DNA from: Pseudomonas sp. A34-9
GTDB lineage: Bacteria > Pseudomonadota > Gammaproteobacteria > Pseudomonadales > Pseudomonadaceae
DNA length: 64,000 bases
NCBI RefSeq assembly: GCF_029543085.1
Contig: NZ_CP119967.1
Location: forward strand, 4,180,501 to 4,244,500
Direction: 5' to 3'
The notes beneath the pieces were generated by a model that worked only from the letters and a program-made list of their open reading frames with translations, did no database searches and was not told the origin of the DNA. Positions within the stretch are counted from its first letter, which is position 1. Each line of letters begins with the position of its first letter. Of the stretch, positions 1 through 10,230 are shown in pieces. The position numbers and the translations under genes are program-made.

Positions 1-3000
1 CGGCCTCGACATACACCTTCTTGCTCAGCTTGTAGCGCAGGGCAATGGTGTTGGCCGGTTCGAACACGCCAACGCCATAACGCAAACTGAGTTTCTCGGA
101 AATATTGCCGCTCGCCACCACGCTGGTGGTGTTGCCGCTGCCTTGCGTATCGAGCTGGAAATCCTGAATCCCCAGATCCTTGGCCAGGCTGCTGGTGACT
201 CCCGAACTGCCCATCAAGCCCAGACCCAATGCCGCTTGCGCAAGCATGTTGTTATCTTCGCCGTTGGTGCTCAGCGGACGACCGAGCACCAGATAGGACA
301 GCGCCTGCTCCTGACTCATCGCCGGCTCCGAGAAGATCTGCGTGGTCGGCTGCTCGGCACTGCCGCTCAGGCGAATACCGGCGATCACATCGTCAGTCTG
401 GCGAATCGCTTCGATGTCCAGATACGGCTGATCGATTGGGCCGGCGAACAGCAGACGTGCACGGCGTACCGACAAACGCTGGCCGTAGGCACTGTAGCGA
501 CCATCGTTGAGCCACAGTTCACCACGGGTGTCCATGTTGTCGCCAATGTGCACATGACCTTGCACATTGGCGGTCAGACCAAATCCGGCGAAGGCCAGTT
601 TGTCTTCACCCACGACCACGTCGATGTCCATTTTCATCGCCAGCGGTGGTTTGCCCTCTTCGGTCTGCGCACCGACGATGATCGTGTCATCGGAGACTTT
701 TACCGTTGATGGCGGCAATTCACGCACGGTGATTTCGCCTCTGGGCACCTGCACTTTGCCGGCGATTTTCAGCTCGTCGCCGGCCATGGAAATCTTCAGG
801 TCCGGCGCCACTTCAAGTTTCGCGTACGGCTCGACGGTGACCGGCAATTGTGTGCCTTTCAAAGCCAGATCAACCACCAGCGCCTGGCCCCAGGCGACGT
901 TACCGGTCAGGCTGCCCTGCCCGCTCTTGCCACTTTTCCAGCCGCCGTCGAGGCGCACCGTTTCGCCGGCGATCACGGCGGTAAGTTGCAGATTCTGTAG
1001 TTCCATCGGCAACTCGGCACCGGACACTTCGCCGTCGCTGAGCTGCACCGTGCCGTTGACCAGCGGCGCCAGCAACCCGCCGGAAATCGTGCCGCTGCCA
1101 TTCAGGCGCCCGGTGAGTTTCTCGACCATCGGCACAAACGGCCGCGCCACCGACAAGTCCAGCCCGGAGAGACGGAACGAGCCGCTCAACGGTTTGTTTT
1201 TCGGCAATGGATTGAGCTGCGCCTGCACCAGCAACTCGCCGAGTTTGCCGCCGACGAAATTCAGTTCGGTGTCGACGCGTTTGGGCGTCAGTTTGCTGGT
1301 GAGCTTCAGCGTCTGGTACGGAAAGTCCAGCCACTGATCCTTTTCCTTCATGCGCAAGGTGCCGCCGCTGGCGTCAATGCTGACCACACCGTTCGGGCCG
1401 CTGGCCGGCAGGTCCAGTTGCAGATCGGCGTTAAGCTTACCCTTCCAGGCAAAGTCCTTCGGCAACCATTGCGCGAGGCTTTCGATCGGGAATTGCTTGA
1501 GGTGATAGCGCAGTTTCGGCTCCGGCATCAGGCGCTGATCTTCCCCGCAGAGGCTGGCATCGCCAGACATCCAGCAATGCGCGCCGAAATTGATTTTGCC
1601 GTCAGCCAAACGTTCGAGTCTGGCCGGGCTTTGCAGTTTCCAGTCCTGGCCACCGGCCTGAATGTCACCACTGGCCAGGCGCCCGCGCCAGTTGCCTTTG
1701 TCGAGATTACCGTCGAGGCCCAAGGCCAGTTTCAACTTCGGTCCGATCAGGTCGAGGTTGAGTTTCTGGTTTTTGATATCGCCCTGAGCGCTGGCGGTCA
1801 GCGTGCCCAAGGAAGTGTCGCCGGCCTGAATACCGGCGCCTTTCAGATCGATTTTCGCCCGCTGCGCACTGTCGAGCGTGGCATCGAGGTTGAGACTTTG
1901 CAGACGATTGTCCTGGAAGGCCAGTTGCGAACCTTGCAGGTCAAGCTTGCCTTGTGGCGCCTTCAGCGTACCGGCGACGTTGACCTGGCCAGTGACCTGC
2001 CCACGCAGTTGCGGCCAGAGTTGGGCCAGGCGCGCCAGCTTGATATCGATCTGCCCGGTGAGTTTCTGTTGCAGGCTGCCCTTGCCGCTGATGCTGTTGT
2101 CGCCGAGGCGGATTTGCAGGGCATTCAGGTTCCACTGCTCGCCAGCGCCGTCAGCCTTGGCCTGGAGGATCGCCGGTTGCCCGCGCAGTTTGCCCTTCAA
2201 GTCGAGGTCGGCGGTGAGGCTAAGGCGTTCGTTCTTCATTTCGCCCGTGCTTTTCAGCGGTCCGGCTAACGTGCCCGGCAACTCGGCGACCCAGTACGCC
2301 GGGTTGAGCGCCGACAGCTCCAGCGCGGTGTCCCAGGCAATCCCGTCGGCGAACTGCACGTTGACATGACCTTCAGCTTTGCCCTGCCCGGCTTCCATTT
2401 TCAGTTGCGGTAAAGCGATCTGTTTAAGGCTGCCGCTGAATGGACTGCTCAGGGTAAACGCGCCCGCCGGGCCATCCAGCGCGGCGGCGAAGTTACCGAG
2501 GTATTGACCGTCGGTGTAGGAGACTTCGCCATTAAAGGTACGCAAGGCGACTTGTAGCTCATCGATTTCGTTATAGAGCCGATGCCACGGGAAATCCTGC
2601 CAGTTGATATTGGCTTGCGCGCTGAGGCCTTTGCTCCAGTCGACGCTGCCCGTGAGTTTCAAGCTTTGCTTGTCGTTGGCCGTCAGGTCGAGGCCGGCGA
2701 TCTGCGCGCCGCTGGCATCGACCTTGCCTTTGAGCAACAGCGCCACCGGGCCTTTATCGGCGGGCAGCGTGGCGGTGCCGTTTAACTGGTAACCGTTTTT
2801 CAGGTCGCCTTCGCCGATCAGCAGCAGTTGATTGAGTTGCAGGGTATCCGGCAGATCGGCACTCGGCTTGAAAGCTTCGGAAGTGATGCGCACTTTCGCC
2901 GGAAGGTTTTCCACCAGCGGTTGCAGTTCGCCGCTCAACTGGCCGTCGAGGTAACCACGGCTGTCGGCGTGCAGGTTGAGGGTTTTCAGCAGATCGCCGT

Positions 3001-3625
3001 CGATCTTCAACGCCAGCGTCCACGGCCCCGTGCCAGGCGATGGCAACGTCAGTTCCCCGGCGATGTTCAGCGGCCAGTTGCCGGTCGGCGTGAGTGTGCC
3101 GGACAGGTTCAGGCTGAGGTCGTCGCGCTGCAATTTCACGCTGTCGATCTGCATACCCTGAGCGGTCCAGTGCGCCGCGAGTTGCAAGCCCTTGAGCTGT
3201 TCGCTGCCGTTGAACAGCAGGCTGCCGACCTGCACGTCGCCCAGTTCGATGGCCACCGGCAATTGCAGATCCGGCAGTTTGATCGGACCGCTCTCGGTCG
3301 TCTCTTCGCTCGGCGGCAATTGCAGAATGACCTGATCAGCCTTGAGCTGTTCGATGCACAAGGTCATGCGCGTGAGGCACAGCGGCGACCAGGCGAAGAT
3401 TGCCTTGTTCAGCTCGACGCGGCTGCTGTCCTGCTGCCACAACAGATGATCGGCGCTCCATTGCCCGCCGAGGCGACCGTGGAAATTTTCCATGCTCAAG
3501 CCCGGCACGAGGCCCAGCACCCAGCGGCTGCCGGCCTGCGTGCCGAGCACGGCAGTTAGGCTCAATACAAGCAACAACACCAGCGCCAGCAACGCCAGCG
3601 CCGTAATCTTCAAACCACGCTTCAC
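1..3625 (-). CDS. tamB: TamB, inner-membrane translocation and assembly module subunit (3' end cut by window)
   Basis: This is the long AsmA-like protein that spans the periplasm and works with TamA in outer-membrane protein or lipid transport. The frame is open for about 1208 codons from a GTG at 3625 to the window edge. The N-terminus (VKRGLKITALALLALVLLL) is a single membrane anchor, followed by the family-typical ...GSRWVLGLVPGLSMENFHG. The visible end (LRYKLSKKVYVEA) is characteristic of the TamB C-terminal DUF490 region, so probably only a few tens of residues are missing. The start overlaps the tamA stop as GTGA, which indicates translational coupling. No ATG fits; GTG directly precedes the hydrophobic anchor. 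Confidence 0.93.
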   Translation of the reverse strand, partial: MKRGLKITALALLALVLLLVLSLTAVLGTQAGSRWVLGLVPGLSMENFHGRLGGQWSADHLLWQQDSSRVELNKAIFAWSPLCLTRMTLCIEQLKADQVILQLPPSEETTESGPIKLPDLQLPVAIELGDVQVGSLLFNGSEQLKGLQLAAHWTAQGMQIDSVKLQRDDLSLNLSGTLTPTGNWPLNIAGELTLPSPGTGPWTLALKIDGDLLKTLNLHADSRGYLDGQLSGELQPLVENLPAKVRITSEAFKPSADLPDTLQLNQLLLIGEGDLKNGYQLNGTATLPADKGPVALLLKGKVDASGAQIAGLDLTANDKQSLKLTGSVDWSKGLSAQANINWQDFPWHRLYNEIDELQVALRTFNGEVSYTDGQYLGNFAAALDGPAGAFTLSSPFSGSLKQIALPQLKMEAGQGKAEGHVNVQFADGIAWDTALELSALNPAYWVAELPGTLAGPLKSTGEMKNERLSLTADLDLKGKLRGQPAILQAKADGAGEQWNLNALQIRLGDNSISGKGSLQQKLTGQIDIKLARLAQLWPQLRGQVTGQVNVAGTLKAPQGKLDLQGSQLAFQDNRLQSLNLDATLDSAQRAKIDLKGAGIQAGDTSLGTLTASAQGDIKNQKLNLDLIGPKLKLALGLDGNLDKGNWRGRLASGDIQAGGQDWKLQSPARLERLADGKINFGAHCWMSGDASLCGEDQRLMPEPKLRYHLKQFPIESLAQWLPKDFAWKGKLNADLQLDLPASGPNGVVSIDASGGTLRMKEKDQWLDFPYQTLKLTSKLTPKRVDTELNFVGGKLGELLVQAQLNPLPKNKPLSGSFRLSGLDLSVARPFVPMVEKLTGRLNGSGTISGGLLAPLVNGTVQLSDGEVSGAELPMELQNLQLTAVIAGETVRLDGGWKSGKSGQGSLTGNVAWGQALVVDLALKGTQLPVTVEPYAKLEVAPDLKISMAGDELKIAGKVQVPRGEITVRELPPSTVKVSDDTIIVGAQTEEGKPPLAMKMDIDVVVGEDKLAFAGFGLTANVQGHVHIGDNMDTRGELWLNDGRYSAYGQRLSVRRARLLFAGPIDQPYLDIEAIRQTDDVIAGIRLSGSAEQPTTQIFSEPAMSQEQALSYLVLGRPLSTNGEDNNMLAQAALGLGLMGSSGVTSSLAKDLGIQDFQLDTQGSGNTTSVVASGNISEKLSLRYGVGVFEPANTIALRYKLSKKVYVEA

Positions 3626-5349
3626 AGCTCAGGCCCCATGGAAAAGTGCAGCCGGATGCCGCCATCGTCGTCGAGTGCATGGGCCAGGTCGAGGCGGATC
3701 GGCCCCACCGGCGAGACCCAGCGCACACCAATACCGACCCCGGTTTTAAGGTTCGGCAGTTCGAGTTTGTTGAATGAGTTGCCTTGGTCGACGAAGGTCG
3801 CCACGCGCCATTTCTCGGCGATCGAATATTGATACTCGACGCTGCCGGCGACCATATAGCGGCCACCGATGCGATCACCCTTGGAGTTCTCCGGGGACAG
3901 GCTCTGGTAGTCGTAACCGCGCACGCTCTGATCGCCGCCGGCGAAGAAACGCAGCGACGGCGGCACCGCGTTGTAGCCATTGGTGGCGCTGCCGCCGACC
4001 TGCACGCGACCGAGGAAACGGTGTTTGTCGAACACCGTGGTCAGGCCTTTGACCAGCGCGGTGCCATATAAAAGGTTGTTATCGGAACCGAGGCCTTCCT
4101 TCGCCACTTTGCTTTCGAAACTCAGGCGATAGCCATTGTGCGGGTCGATACGGTTGTCGCTTTTCAGGTACGAGTAACTGATGCCGGGCATCAGTAAGGT
4201 ACTCAGGCCGGAGTCGTCGCCGAGTTCATATTCTTCGCGCTGCCATTTCAGCGAGATCACCCGCTGCCAGCCGCTCGGTAACTTGCTGTGCCATTCCGGG
4301 CCGAAGGTCAGCAGTTTGCTCAAGGTGTCGGAGCCGTCGATGTCTTCGAATTGATAGCCGCCGGCCCAGCGCAATTTATCGGTCAGGGGCGGGTCGAGCG
4401 GGATGTCGTAGAACAGCCCGACGTTTTGCCGCGGCGCCGAGAGTTCGGCTTCCCAGCCATAACTGTCGCCTTGCGGGTTGACCCAGTGGCGCGTCCAGTT
4501 GGCTTTGATGCGCGGGCCGACGTCGGTCGAATAACCGAGGCCCAGGCCCATGGTGCGCGGCTTGCGCGTGTCGAGTTTGACGTCGACCGGGATCACGTCG
4601 TTCTGGGCAGCGGTCGGTGCGGCATCGACGCGTATGCCTTCAAAATAACCGCTCGATTGCAGATCACGGTTCAATTCGGCGATCAGCTCGGAGTCGTAGG
4701 GTTCGCCTTCCTTGAACGGCACCATACGTTGCAGCAGGTCTTCGTCGAACGGCGTGTCGCCTTCGAATTTGACTTTGCCCAGCGCATAACGCGGGCCGCT
4801 TTCGTAGATCAGTTCGATGTCGGCCACCCCGGCACGCGGGTCGACCATGAGTTTTTGGCTAGTAAAGTGGCCACTGAAAAAACCGAAGCGCGAGGCCTGA
4901 TTCTGAATAAGTCTTTTGGCGTCTTCATAACGCCCATGATTGAGCACCGCACCGGACTTGAGCGCGTCGCTTTTCGGTACACGAAAGGATTTGAGGGAGG
5001 CAGCCGGGCCGTCGACGCGGATTGTGACGTTGCGCAGGTGAATCGGCTCGCCGGGATCGATGTTCAACACCAGGCGCGGCTTGTCGCCGCCCTTGACGTC
5101 ACTTTCAATCTGCGGCTGGTAATAGCCCAACGCCTGGGCGGCTTTGCGCGCCTGCTCTTCGGCACCGCGACTGAAGCGCTGCAGGGCTTCTTCGTCACGA
5201 TCGCCGAGGCTGCCGATATAGCCTTCTATATTGGCCTTGAGTTCATCGTTGGACGGTTTGATCCGCACATCCAATTCACTTTGCGCCAGTGCCGCGCAGC
5301 TGGTTAACAGCATGAGCACGCCACTGGTAAATCTTCCTGGAAACTTCAT
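3622..5349 (-). CDS. tamA: TamA, outer-membrane BamA/Omp85-family protein
   Basis: About 575 residues. A signal peptide (MKFPGRFTSGVLMLLTSCAALAQ) is followed by POTRA-type repeats over roughly the first 270 residues and then a C-terminal beta-barrel containing GGDQSVRGYDYQSLSPEN, the RGY motif of the Omp85 superfamily, and the barrel end VGIGVRWVSPVGPIRLDLA. Known role of the family: partner of TamB in outer-membrane protein insertion. The ATG at 5349 is preferred over upstream in-frame starts because the signal peptide begins there; its ribosome-binding site is weak. It forms an operon with tamB, which overlaps it by 4 bases. Confidence 0.93.
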   Translation of the reverse strand: MKFPGRFTSGVLMLLTSCAALAQSELDVRIKPSNDELKANIEGYIGSLGDRDEEALQRFSRGAEEQARKAAQALGYYQPQIESDVKGGDKPRLVLNIDPGEPIHLRNVTIRVDGPAASLKSFRVPKSDALKSGAVLNHGRYEDAKRLIQNQASRFGFFSGHFTSQKLMVDPRAGVADIELIYESGPRYALGKVKFEGDTPFDEDLLQRMVPFKEGEPYDSELIAELNRDLQSSGYFEGIRVDAAPTAAQNDVIPVDVKLDTRKPRTMGLGLGYSTDVGPRIKANWTRHWVNPQGDSYGWEAELSAPRQNVGLFYDIPLDPPLTDKLRWAGGYQFEDIDGSDTLSKLLTFGPEWHSKLPSGWQRVISLKWQREEYELGDDSGLSTLLMPGISYSYLKSDNRIDPHNGYRLSFESKVAKEGLGSDNNLLYGTALVKGLTTVFDKHRFLGRVQVGGSATNGYNAVPPSLRFFAGGDQSVRGYDYQSLSPENSKGDRIGGRYMVAGSVEYQYSIAEKWRVATFVDQGNSFNKLELPNLKTGVGIGVRWVSPVGPIRLDLAHALDDDGGIRLHFSMGPEL

Positions 5350-5415
5350 AGGCGCGGATGCTATCACGGGCTTGGGAGCGTGATAGAACAGGAAATTTCC
5401 CAAGAAGTTCGATTG

Positions 5416-6066
5416 TCATGCTGTTGCAGTTTGTAACACCTGCGGATTGGCGTGGAAAAATACGTGTTCGCGCACCGGGCCGACGGCAACTTCGCCGATC
5501 TCTTCGTATCCCTGCCTTTTATAGAATTCCAGATAGCGTGGGTTACCGGTGTCGAGCACCACACCTTGCGAGGTTTCATCGACGGCGCACCAGTTGTGCA
5601 CCGCCGTCAGCAATTGTTCGCCGAAGTGTTTACCCTGAAATTGTGGGTGAATCCCCAGCAGCGGCAGCATGTGCACCGAATCAGTCGGCACGCAGGCAGA
5701 AACGGCGTCGTGGTATTCGAGATAGCGGCGGGTGCAGCGAAAACCGGTGCTGAGCACCATGCGCAGGCGCCACGCCCAACTTTCGGTGATACCCAGGCGC
5801 CGTTGCGGCGGCGCGATCAGGGCGATGCCGATCAGGCGATCGTTGACCAACAGGCCAATGGCCGGCAAGTCCTGCAGAAAATGTTGCTTGACCAGTTCCC
5901 GCACCGTCGCGCGCACGCGTTGCTCGTAGCCGGGGCGCTCGGCTTCGAACAGGTAGCCGAAGGTCGGCTCGTGGCGATAGGCCTGATAGAGCAGCGAGCG
6001 GGCTTCGCGGGAATAGCCGCGGTCGAGCATATGAATGTCGGCGATGGCGGTCTGGGTTTCAGGCAT
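5416..6066 (-). CDS. GNAT-family N-acetyltransferase
   Basis: About 216 residues. The acetyl-CoA binding region is visible as MLPLLGIHPQFQGKHFGEQL (the V/I-x-P-x-x-Q-G-x-G-x-G/A motif, with HFG in place of GIG), followed by LDTGNPRYLEFYKRQGYEEI, the usual beta-bulge region near the C-terminus. ATG 6066 is preceded by GGGGAGA, so the longer upstream frame is unlikely. The substrate cannot be inferred. It lies just upstream of tamA on the same strand with a gap of about 65 bases and may be cotranscribed, but no functional link is evident. Confidence 0.8.
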   Translation of the reverse strand: MPETQTAIADIHMLDRGYSREARSLLYQAYRHEPTFGYLFEAERPGYEQRVRATVRELVKQHFLQDLPAIGLLVNDRLIGIALIAPPQRRLGITESWAWRLRMVLSTGFRCTRRYLEYHDAVSACVPTDSVHMLPLLGIHPQFQGKHFGEQLLTAVHNWCAVDETSQGVVLDTGNPRYLEFYKRQGYEEIGEVAVGPVREHVFFHANPQVLQTATA

Positions 6067-6192
6067 GACGGTGATTCTCCCCGGGGCGCGTTCAAATGGC
6101 GGCGCTCTTGTTGGTACGAACCTTGTGGCAGTGACACAGTTCCCCACAGGTATAGACCAACCATGGATCTTCATCGACTGGACGGACGTCAA

Positions 6193-6256
6193 TCGCGAGC
6201 AGGCTCACTCCTACAGGGGTACGCATTCCAATTGTAGGAGTGAGCCTGCTCGCGAA
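6193..6256. repeat. REP doublet, TAGGAGTGAGCC type
   Basis: Two inverted copies of the palindromic unit (TCGCGAGCAGGCTCACTCCTAC and its complement) are separated by a short spacer. It sits in the gap between the divergent GNAT and xthA genes. Confidence 0.9.
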
Positions 6257-6363
6257 GAGGCCCTCACAGGCAATACAAATCCCACAGACCAAAATGATTT
6301 CTCCCACACTGGCCCATTTCCCCCCTGTCAGCTAGCATCGCCCTTTTGCCAGGACTGCCGACC

Positions 6364-7176
6364 ATGAAGATCGTTTCCTTCAACATCAACGGACTGCGTG
6401 CCCGTCCGCATCAGCTGGCAGCGCTGATCGAAAAACACCAACCGGACGTAATCGGCCTGCAGGAAACCAAGGTCCACGACGACCAGTTCCCGCTCGAAGA
6501 AGTCCGCGCCCTCGGCTACCACGTGTATTTCCACGGCCAGAAAGGCCACTACGGCGTGGCCATACTCTCGCGCCAGGAACCGATCGCCATCCACAAAGGT
6601 TTCGCCACCGACGAAGAAGACGCCCAGCGCCGCTTTATCTGGGGCACCTTCGCCGACGCCAATGGCGTGCCGGTGACGATCATGAACGGCTATTTCCCAC
6701 AGGGCGAAAGCCGCGACCATCCGACCAAATTCCCCGCCAAACAGCGTTTCTACAACGATCTGCAAGCGCTGCTGGAAAGCCAGTTCCACAACGAACAGCC
6801 GCTGGTGGTGATGGGCGATGTGAACATTTCTCCGGAAGACTGCGACATCGGCATCGGTCCGGACAACATGAAGCGCTGGCTGAAAACCGGCAAATGCAGC
6901 TTCCTGCCGGAAGAGCGCGAGTGGATGGCACGTTTGAAGAATTGGGGCCTGACGGACAGTTATCGCCACCTGAACCCGGACGTGACTGACATGTTCAGCT
7001 GGTTCGATTACCGCAGCCGTGGGTTTGAGGATGAGCCGAAGCGTGGCCTGCGCATCGACGTGATCCTCGCCTCCCATGGCCTGTTGCCTCGGGTAAAGGA
7101 CGCGGGGGTCGACTACGAACTGCGCGGCATGGAAAAACCGTCCGATCACGCACCGATCTGGCTTGAACTGGCCTGA
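6364..7176 (+). CDS. xthA: Exodeoxyribonuclease III / AP endonuclease
   Basis: A 270-residue protein of the endonuclease/exonuclease/phosphatase fold. The motifs run in family order: [18 protein letters not shown] at the N-terminus, [10 protein letters not shown] (metal-binding Glu), [16 protein letters not shown] (Asp/Asn pair), and [10 protein letters not shown] ... [11 protein letters not shown] (catalytic Asp-His near the end). The family incises at abasic sites and removes 3'-blocking groups during base-excision repair in the cytoplasm. The ATG at 6364 is 18 bases inside the longest frame and starts the conserved MKIVSFN sequence. Flanked by REP doublets on both sides, so probably monocistronic. 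Confidence 0.93.
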   Translation: MKIVSFNINGLRARPHQLAALIEKHQPDVIGLQETKVHDDQFPLEEVRALGYHVYFHGQKGHYGVAILSRQEPIAIHKGFATDEEDAQRRFIWGTFADANGVPVTIMNGYFPQGESRDHPTKFPAKQRFYNDLQALLESQFHNEQPLVVMGDVNISPEDCDIGIGPDNMKRWLKTGKCSFLPEEREWMARLKNWGLTDSYRHLNPDVTDMFSWFDYRSRGFEDEPKRGLRIDVILASHGLLPRVKDAGVDYELRGMEKPSDHAPIWLELA

Positions 7177-7188
7177 TATCCACCAAAA

Positions 7189-7286
7189 TCAAAAGATCGC
7201 AGCCTGCGGCAGCTCCTACATTTGGAACGCGTTCCCCTGTAGGAGCTGCCGCAGGCTCGGGCCGCGATCGGACGATCTTTTGATCT
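7189..7286. repeat. REP doublet, TAGGAGCTGCC type
   Basis: An inverted pair of the second REP class: AAAAGATCGCAGCCTGCGGC followed by AGCTCCTAC, then the complementary arm. The right arm is imperfect near its outer end. It follows xthA and could act as a transcript end. Confidence 0.85.
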
Positions 7287-7353
7287 GTCATCTTTTGGTC
7301 ATGCGCCTGACTTAATCTCCCCGGCAATCCCCTTGGCTTGATTCGGTGCCGGC

Positions 7354-8688
7354 ATGACCCTGCGTGTTTTGTGCGTTTTTCTCTTGAGTGCATGGCTGTC
7401 GGTTTCCGCCGCCGCCCTGCCCCTTCCTGAAAACGGCCCGGCGCTACGCATCCAGGGTTCCAACACCATCGGCGCCGAACTCGGCCCGGCTCTGGTCGAA
7501 GGCCTGCTGCAAGAACAGGGTTTGCTGAAGATCCACCGCGAAACCCCAGACACCGCCAACGAATTGCGCATCGTCGGCCAGACCGCCCAAGGCCAACGCG
7601 TGGTCGTCGAAGTCGCCGCCCACGGTTCCAGCACTGGTTTCACCGCGTTGAAAAATGCCAGCGCCGACCTTGCCGCCTCCTCCCGCGAAATCAAGGACGG
7701 TGAATTGCAGGCCCTGCAATCGCTGGGCGATCTGAAAAGCCCAGTCGCCGAACAAGTCATCGCCATCGATGGCCTGGCGATCATCCTTCATCCCGACAAT
7801 CCGCTGCAGCAACTGGACACCGAGCAACTGGCGCGGATCTTCGCCGGCGAGGTGAAAACCTGGGAAGAGCTTGGCGGGCGTGGCGGTGCGATTCATTTAT
7901 ATGCGCGCGATGATCAATCCGGTACCTACGACACGTTTAAGGAACTGGTCCTCAGTCGTCGTGGGAAGATTCTGAACAGCGCCGCGAAACGCTTTGAATC
8001 CAGTGAGCAATTATCCGACGCTGTCAGCGCGGATCCGCAAGGCATCGGTTTCATCGGTTTGCCTTATGTGCGCCAAGCCAAAGCCGTGTCGATTGCTGAT
8101 GGCGCTTCGCAGTCAATGCTGCCGCTCAACAGCCTGATCGCTACCGAAGACTATCCACTGTCGCGGCGGTTGTTCTTCTATCTGCCGCCCGACAGCAACA
8201 ATCCCTGGGCGAAGGCGTTGGTGACGTTCGCGCAAAGTCGTCAGGGCCAGGCGATTGTCGCGGCCAACGGTTTTATCAGTCAGACCGTGCATGCAATGAG
8301 CGTCGCGCCGAATGCGCTGATGCCCGAGGGTTATCAATCCCTCAGCCGCCACGCCCAGCGTCTTACGGTGAATTTCCGTTTTGAAGAAGGCAGCGCAACG
8401 CTGGATAACAAGGCGCGTCAGGATCTGGCGCGAGTCTTCGACTATATAAAGCGTCATGACAAGACTGAACGTTCGGTGACCTTGGTCGGGTTTGGTGATG
8501 CCAAGGATGACCCGGCGCGGGCAGATCTGCTGTCGAAGCTGCGGGCGATGGCCGTGCGGCGGGAGTTGGTGAAGAACGGCGTGGTGTTGCGCGAGGTTCG
8601 CGGCTTTGGCGCGTTGATGCCGGTGGCGGCGAACAATGTGGATGAGGGGCGGATCAAGAATCGGCGGGTTGAGGTTTGGGTGTATTGA
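7354..8688 (+). CDS. Periplasmic phosphate-binding-like protein fused to an OmpA-type domain
   Basis: A 444-residue protein with a signal peptide (about residues 1-21, ending VSAAA). Residues about 25-300 resemble the PstS-type substrate-binding fold: LRIQGSNTIGAELGPAL, an SSREI segment, LAIILHPDNPL, ARDDQSGTYDTFKELVL, and DPQGIGFIGLPYV. The C-terminal 120 residues are an OmpA-type peptidoglycan-binding domain (LTVNFRFEEGSATLDNKA ... GRIKNRRVEVWVY). The combination suggests a periplasmic ligand-binding module tethered to the cell wall rather than a component of a phosphate ABC importer. No transporter genes lie nearby. The ligand is unknown; phosphate is inferred only from the fold. Confidence 0.83.
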   Translation: MTLRVLCVFLLSAWLSVSAAALPLPENGPALRIQGSNTIGAELGPALVEGLLQEQGLLKIHRETPDTANELRIVGQTAQGQRVVVEVAAHGSSTGFTALKNASADLAASSREIKDGELQALQSLGDLKSPVAEQVIAIDGLAIILHPDNPLQQLDTEQLARIFAGEVKTWEELGGRGGAIHLYARDDQSGTYDTFKELVLSRRGKILNSAAKRFESSEQLSDAVSADPQGIGFIGLPYVRQAKAVSIADGASQSMLPLNSLIATEDYPLSRRLFFYLPPDSNNPWAKALVTFAQSRQGQAIVAANGFISQTVHAMSVAPNALMPEGYQSLSRHAQRLTVNFRFEEGSATLDNKARQDLARVFDYIKRHDKTERSVTLVGFGDAKDDPARADLLSKLRAMAVRRELVKNGVVLREVRGFGALMPVAANNVDEGRIKNRRVEVWVY

Positions 8689-8717
8689 GCCTGATGGTTA
8701 TGTACTGAATGTTCAGG

Positions 8718-8800
8718 CCCCTTCGCGAGCAGGCTCGCTCCCACATTCGATTTGTGAACGCCACAGATCCAATGTGGGAGCGAGCCTGCTCGCGAAGGGG
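8718..8800. repeat. REP doublet, GTGGGAGCGAGCC type, perfect 30-bp arms
   Basis: The arms at 8718-8747 and 8771-8800 are exact reverse complements over 30 bases, with a 23-base spacer. It sits between two convergent genes and could form a bidirectional transcript end. Confidence 0.92.
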
Positions 8801-8818
8801 GCGACGCGGTCTTAAGTC

Positions 8819-10045
8819 TTAATGACCGCGCAGCATTTCCTTCGGCACATATTTGCCGATCTCGAACTTGCCAATCGCCGCGCGGTGCACTTCGTCCGGG
8901 CCATCGGCCAGGCGCAGGGTGCGCTGCATTGCATACATGTAAGCCAACGGGAAATCGTTCGATACCCCTGCCCCGCCATGCATCTGGATCGCCCGGTCGA
9001 TCACCCGCAGTGCCACGTTCGGCGCAACCACCTTGATCTGCGCGATTTCGCTTTTCGCCACTTTGTTACCGACGGTGTCCATCATGTACGCCGCTTTCAG
9101 CGTCAACAGGCGCGCCATGTCGATTTCCATCCGCGAATCGGCGATCTTGTCGACGTTGCCGCCCAAGCGTGCCAGCGGTTTGCCAAACGCGGTGCGGCTC
9201 ACCGAGCGTTTGCACATCAATTCCAATGCACGTTCCGCCATGCCGATTGAACGCATGCAGTGGTGAATGCGCCCTGGGCCAAGGCGACCCTGAGCAATTT
9301 CGAAGCCGCGTCCTTCACCGAGCAGGACGTTTTCGTACGGCACGCGCACGTTGTCGAACAGCACCTCGGCGTGGCCGTGCGGAGCATCGTCGTAGCCAAA
9401 CACCGGCAGCGGACGAACGATTTTTACCCCGGGAGTATCCACCGGCACGAGGATCATCGAGTGCTGGGCGTGGCGCGGTGCATCGGGATTGCTCAGGCCC
9501 ATGAAGATGAGAATCTTGCAGCGTGGATCGCAGGCACCGGAGGTCCACCATTTTTTCCCGTTGATGACCCATTCGTCACCATCACGCACGGCGCGGGCGG
9601 CCATGTTGGTGGCGTCAGACGAGGCCACGTCGGGTTCGGTCATGGCGAACGCCGAGCGGATCTCGCCGCGCAGCAGCGGTTCGAGCCAGCGCTGCTTCTG
9701 TTCTTCGTTGGCGTAACGCACCAGCACTTCCATGTTGCCGGTGTCCGGCGCCGAGCAGTTGAACGGTTCGGGACCGAGCAGCGAGCGGCCCATGATTTCC
9801 GCCAATGGCGCGTATTCGAGGTTGCTCAGACCGGCACCGAGTTCCGATTCCGGCAGAAACAGATTCCACAGGCCTTCAGCTTTGGCCTTGGCTTTGAGCT
9901 CTTCCATGATCGCCGTCGGCTGCCAGCGATCGCCTTCGGCAACCTGGCGCTCGAACACGGCTTCGGCCGGGTAAACGTAAGTGTCCATGAACGCGGTCAC
10001 GCGCTCACGCAATTCTTGCACCTTGGGCGAATAAGCGAAATCCAT
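8819..10045 (-). CDS. Acyl-CoA dehydrogenase (FAD-dependent)
   Basis: A 408-residue protein with the full acyl-CoA dehydrogenase order: helical N-domain, [15 protein letters not shown] (flavin-binding signature), [18 protein letters not shown], and a C-terminal helical domain with [21 protein letters not shown] and [14 protein letters not shown]. It oxidises an acyl-CoA to the enoyl-CoA and passes electrons to ETF in the cytoplasm; the chain specificity is not readable. The long N-terminal and GHAEVLF regions resemble the ACAD10/11-like subgroup (inference). A LysR gene is divergent from it across a short spacer and is its likely regulator. Confidence 0.9.
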   Translation of the reverse strand: MDFAYSPKVQELRERVTAFMDTYVYPAEAVFERQVAEGDRWQPTAIMEELKAKAKAEGLWNLFLPESELGAGLSNLEYAPLAEIMGRSLLGPEPFNCSAPDTGNMEVLVRYANEEQKQRWLEPLLRGEIRSAFAMTEPDVASSDATNMAARAVRDGDEWVINGKKWWTSGACDPRCKILIFMGLSNPDAPRHAQHSMILVPVDTPGVKIVRPLPVFGYDDAPHGHAEVLFDNVRVPYENVLLGEGRGFEIAQGRLGPGRIHHCMRSIGMAERALELMCKRSVSRTAFGKPLARLGGNVDKIADSRMEIDMARLLTLKAAYMMDTVGNKVAKSEIAQIKVVAPNVALRVIDRAIQMHGGAGVSNDFPLAYMYAMQRTLRLADGPDEVHRAAIGKFEIGKYVPKEMLRGH

Positions 10046-10230
10046 GAGCAGCTCCCGATGGTTAAGGCAGTTCTTGGGCGGAGGTTGTTTAAGTCATGCA
10101 ATCGATGCTAGAACAGCGTTGATAATTTACCTAGCCTATTCTCGGCGTGTATAAACATTCATCACCGATATATGATCGGCTGATTGCCAGCCCCCAAAAC
10201 ACCGCCCTAAATAACAAGAGAAGCCGCGTT

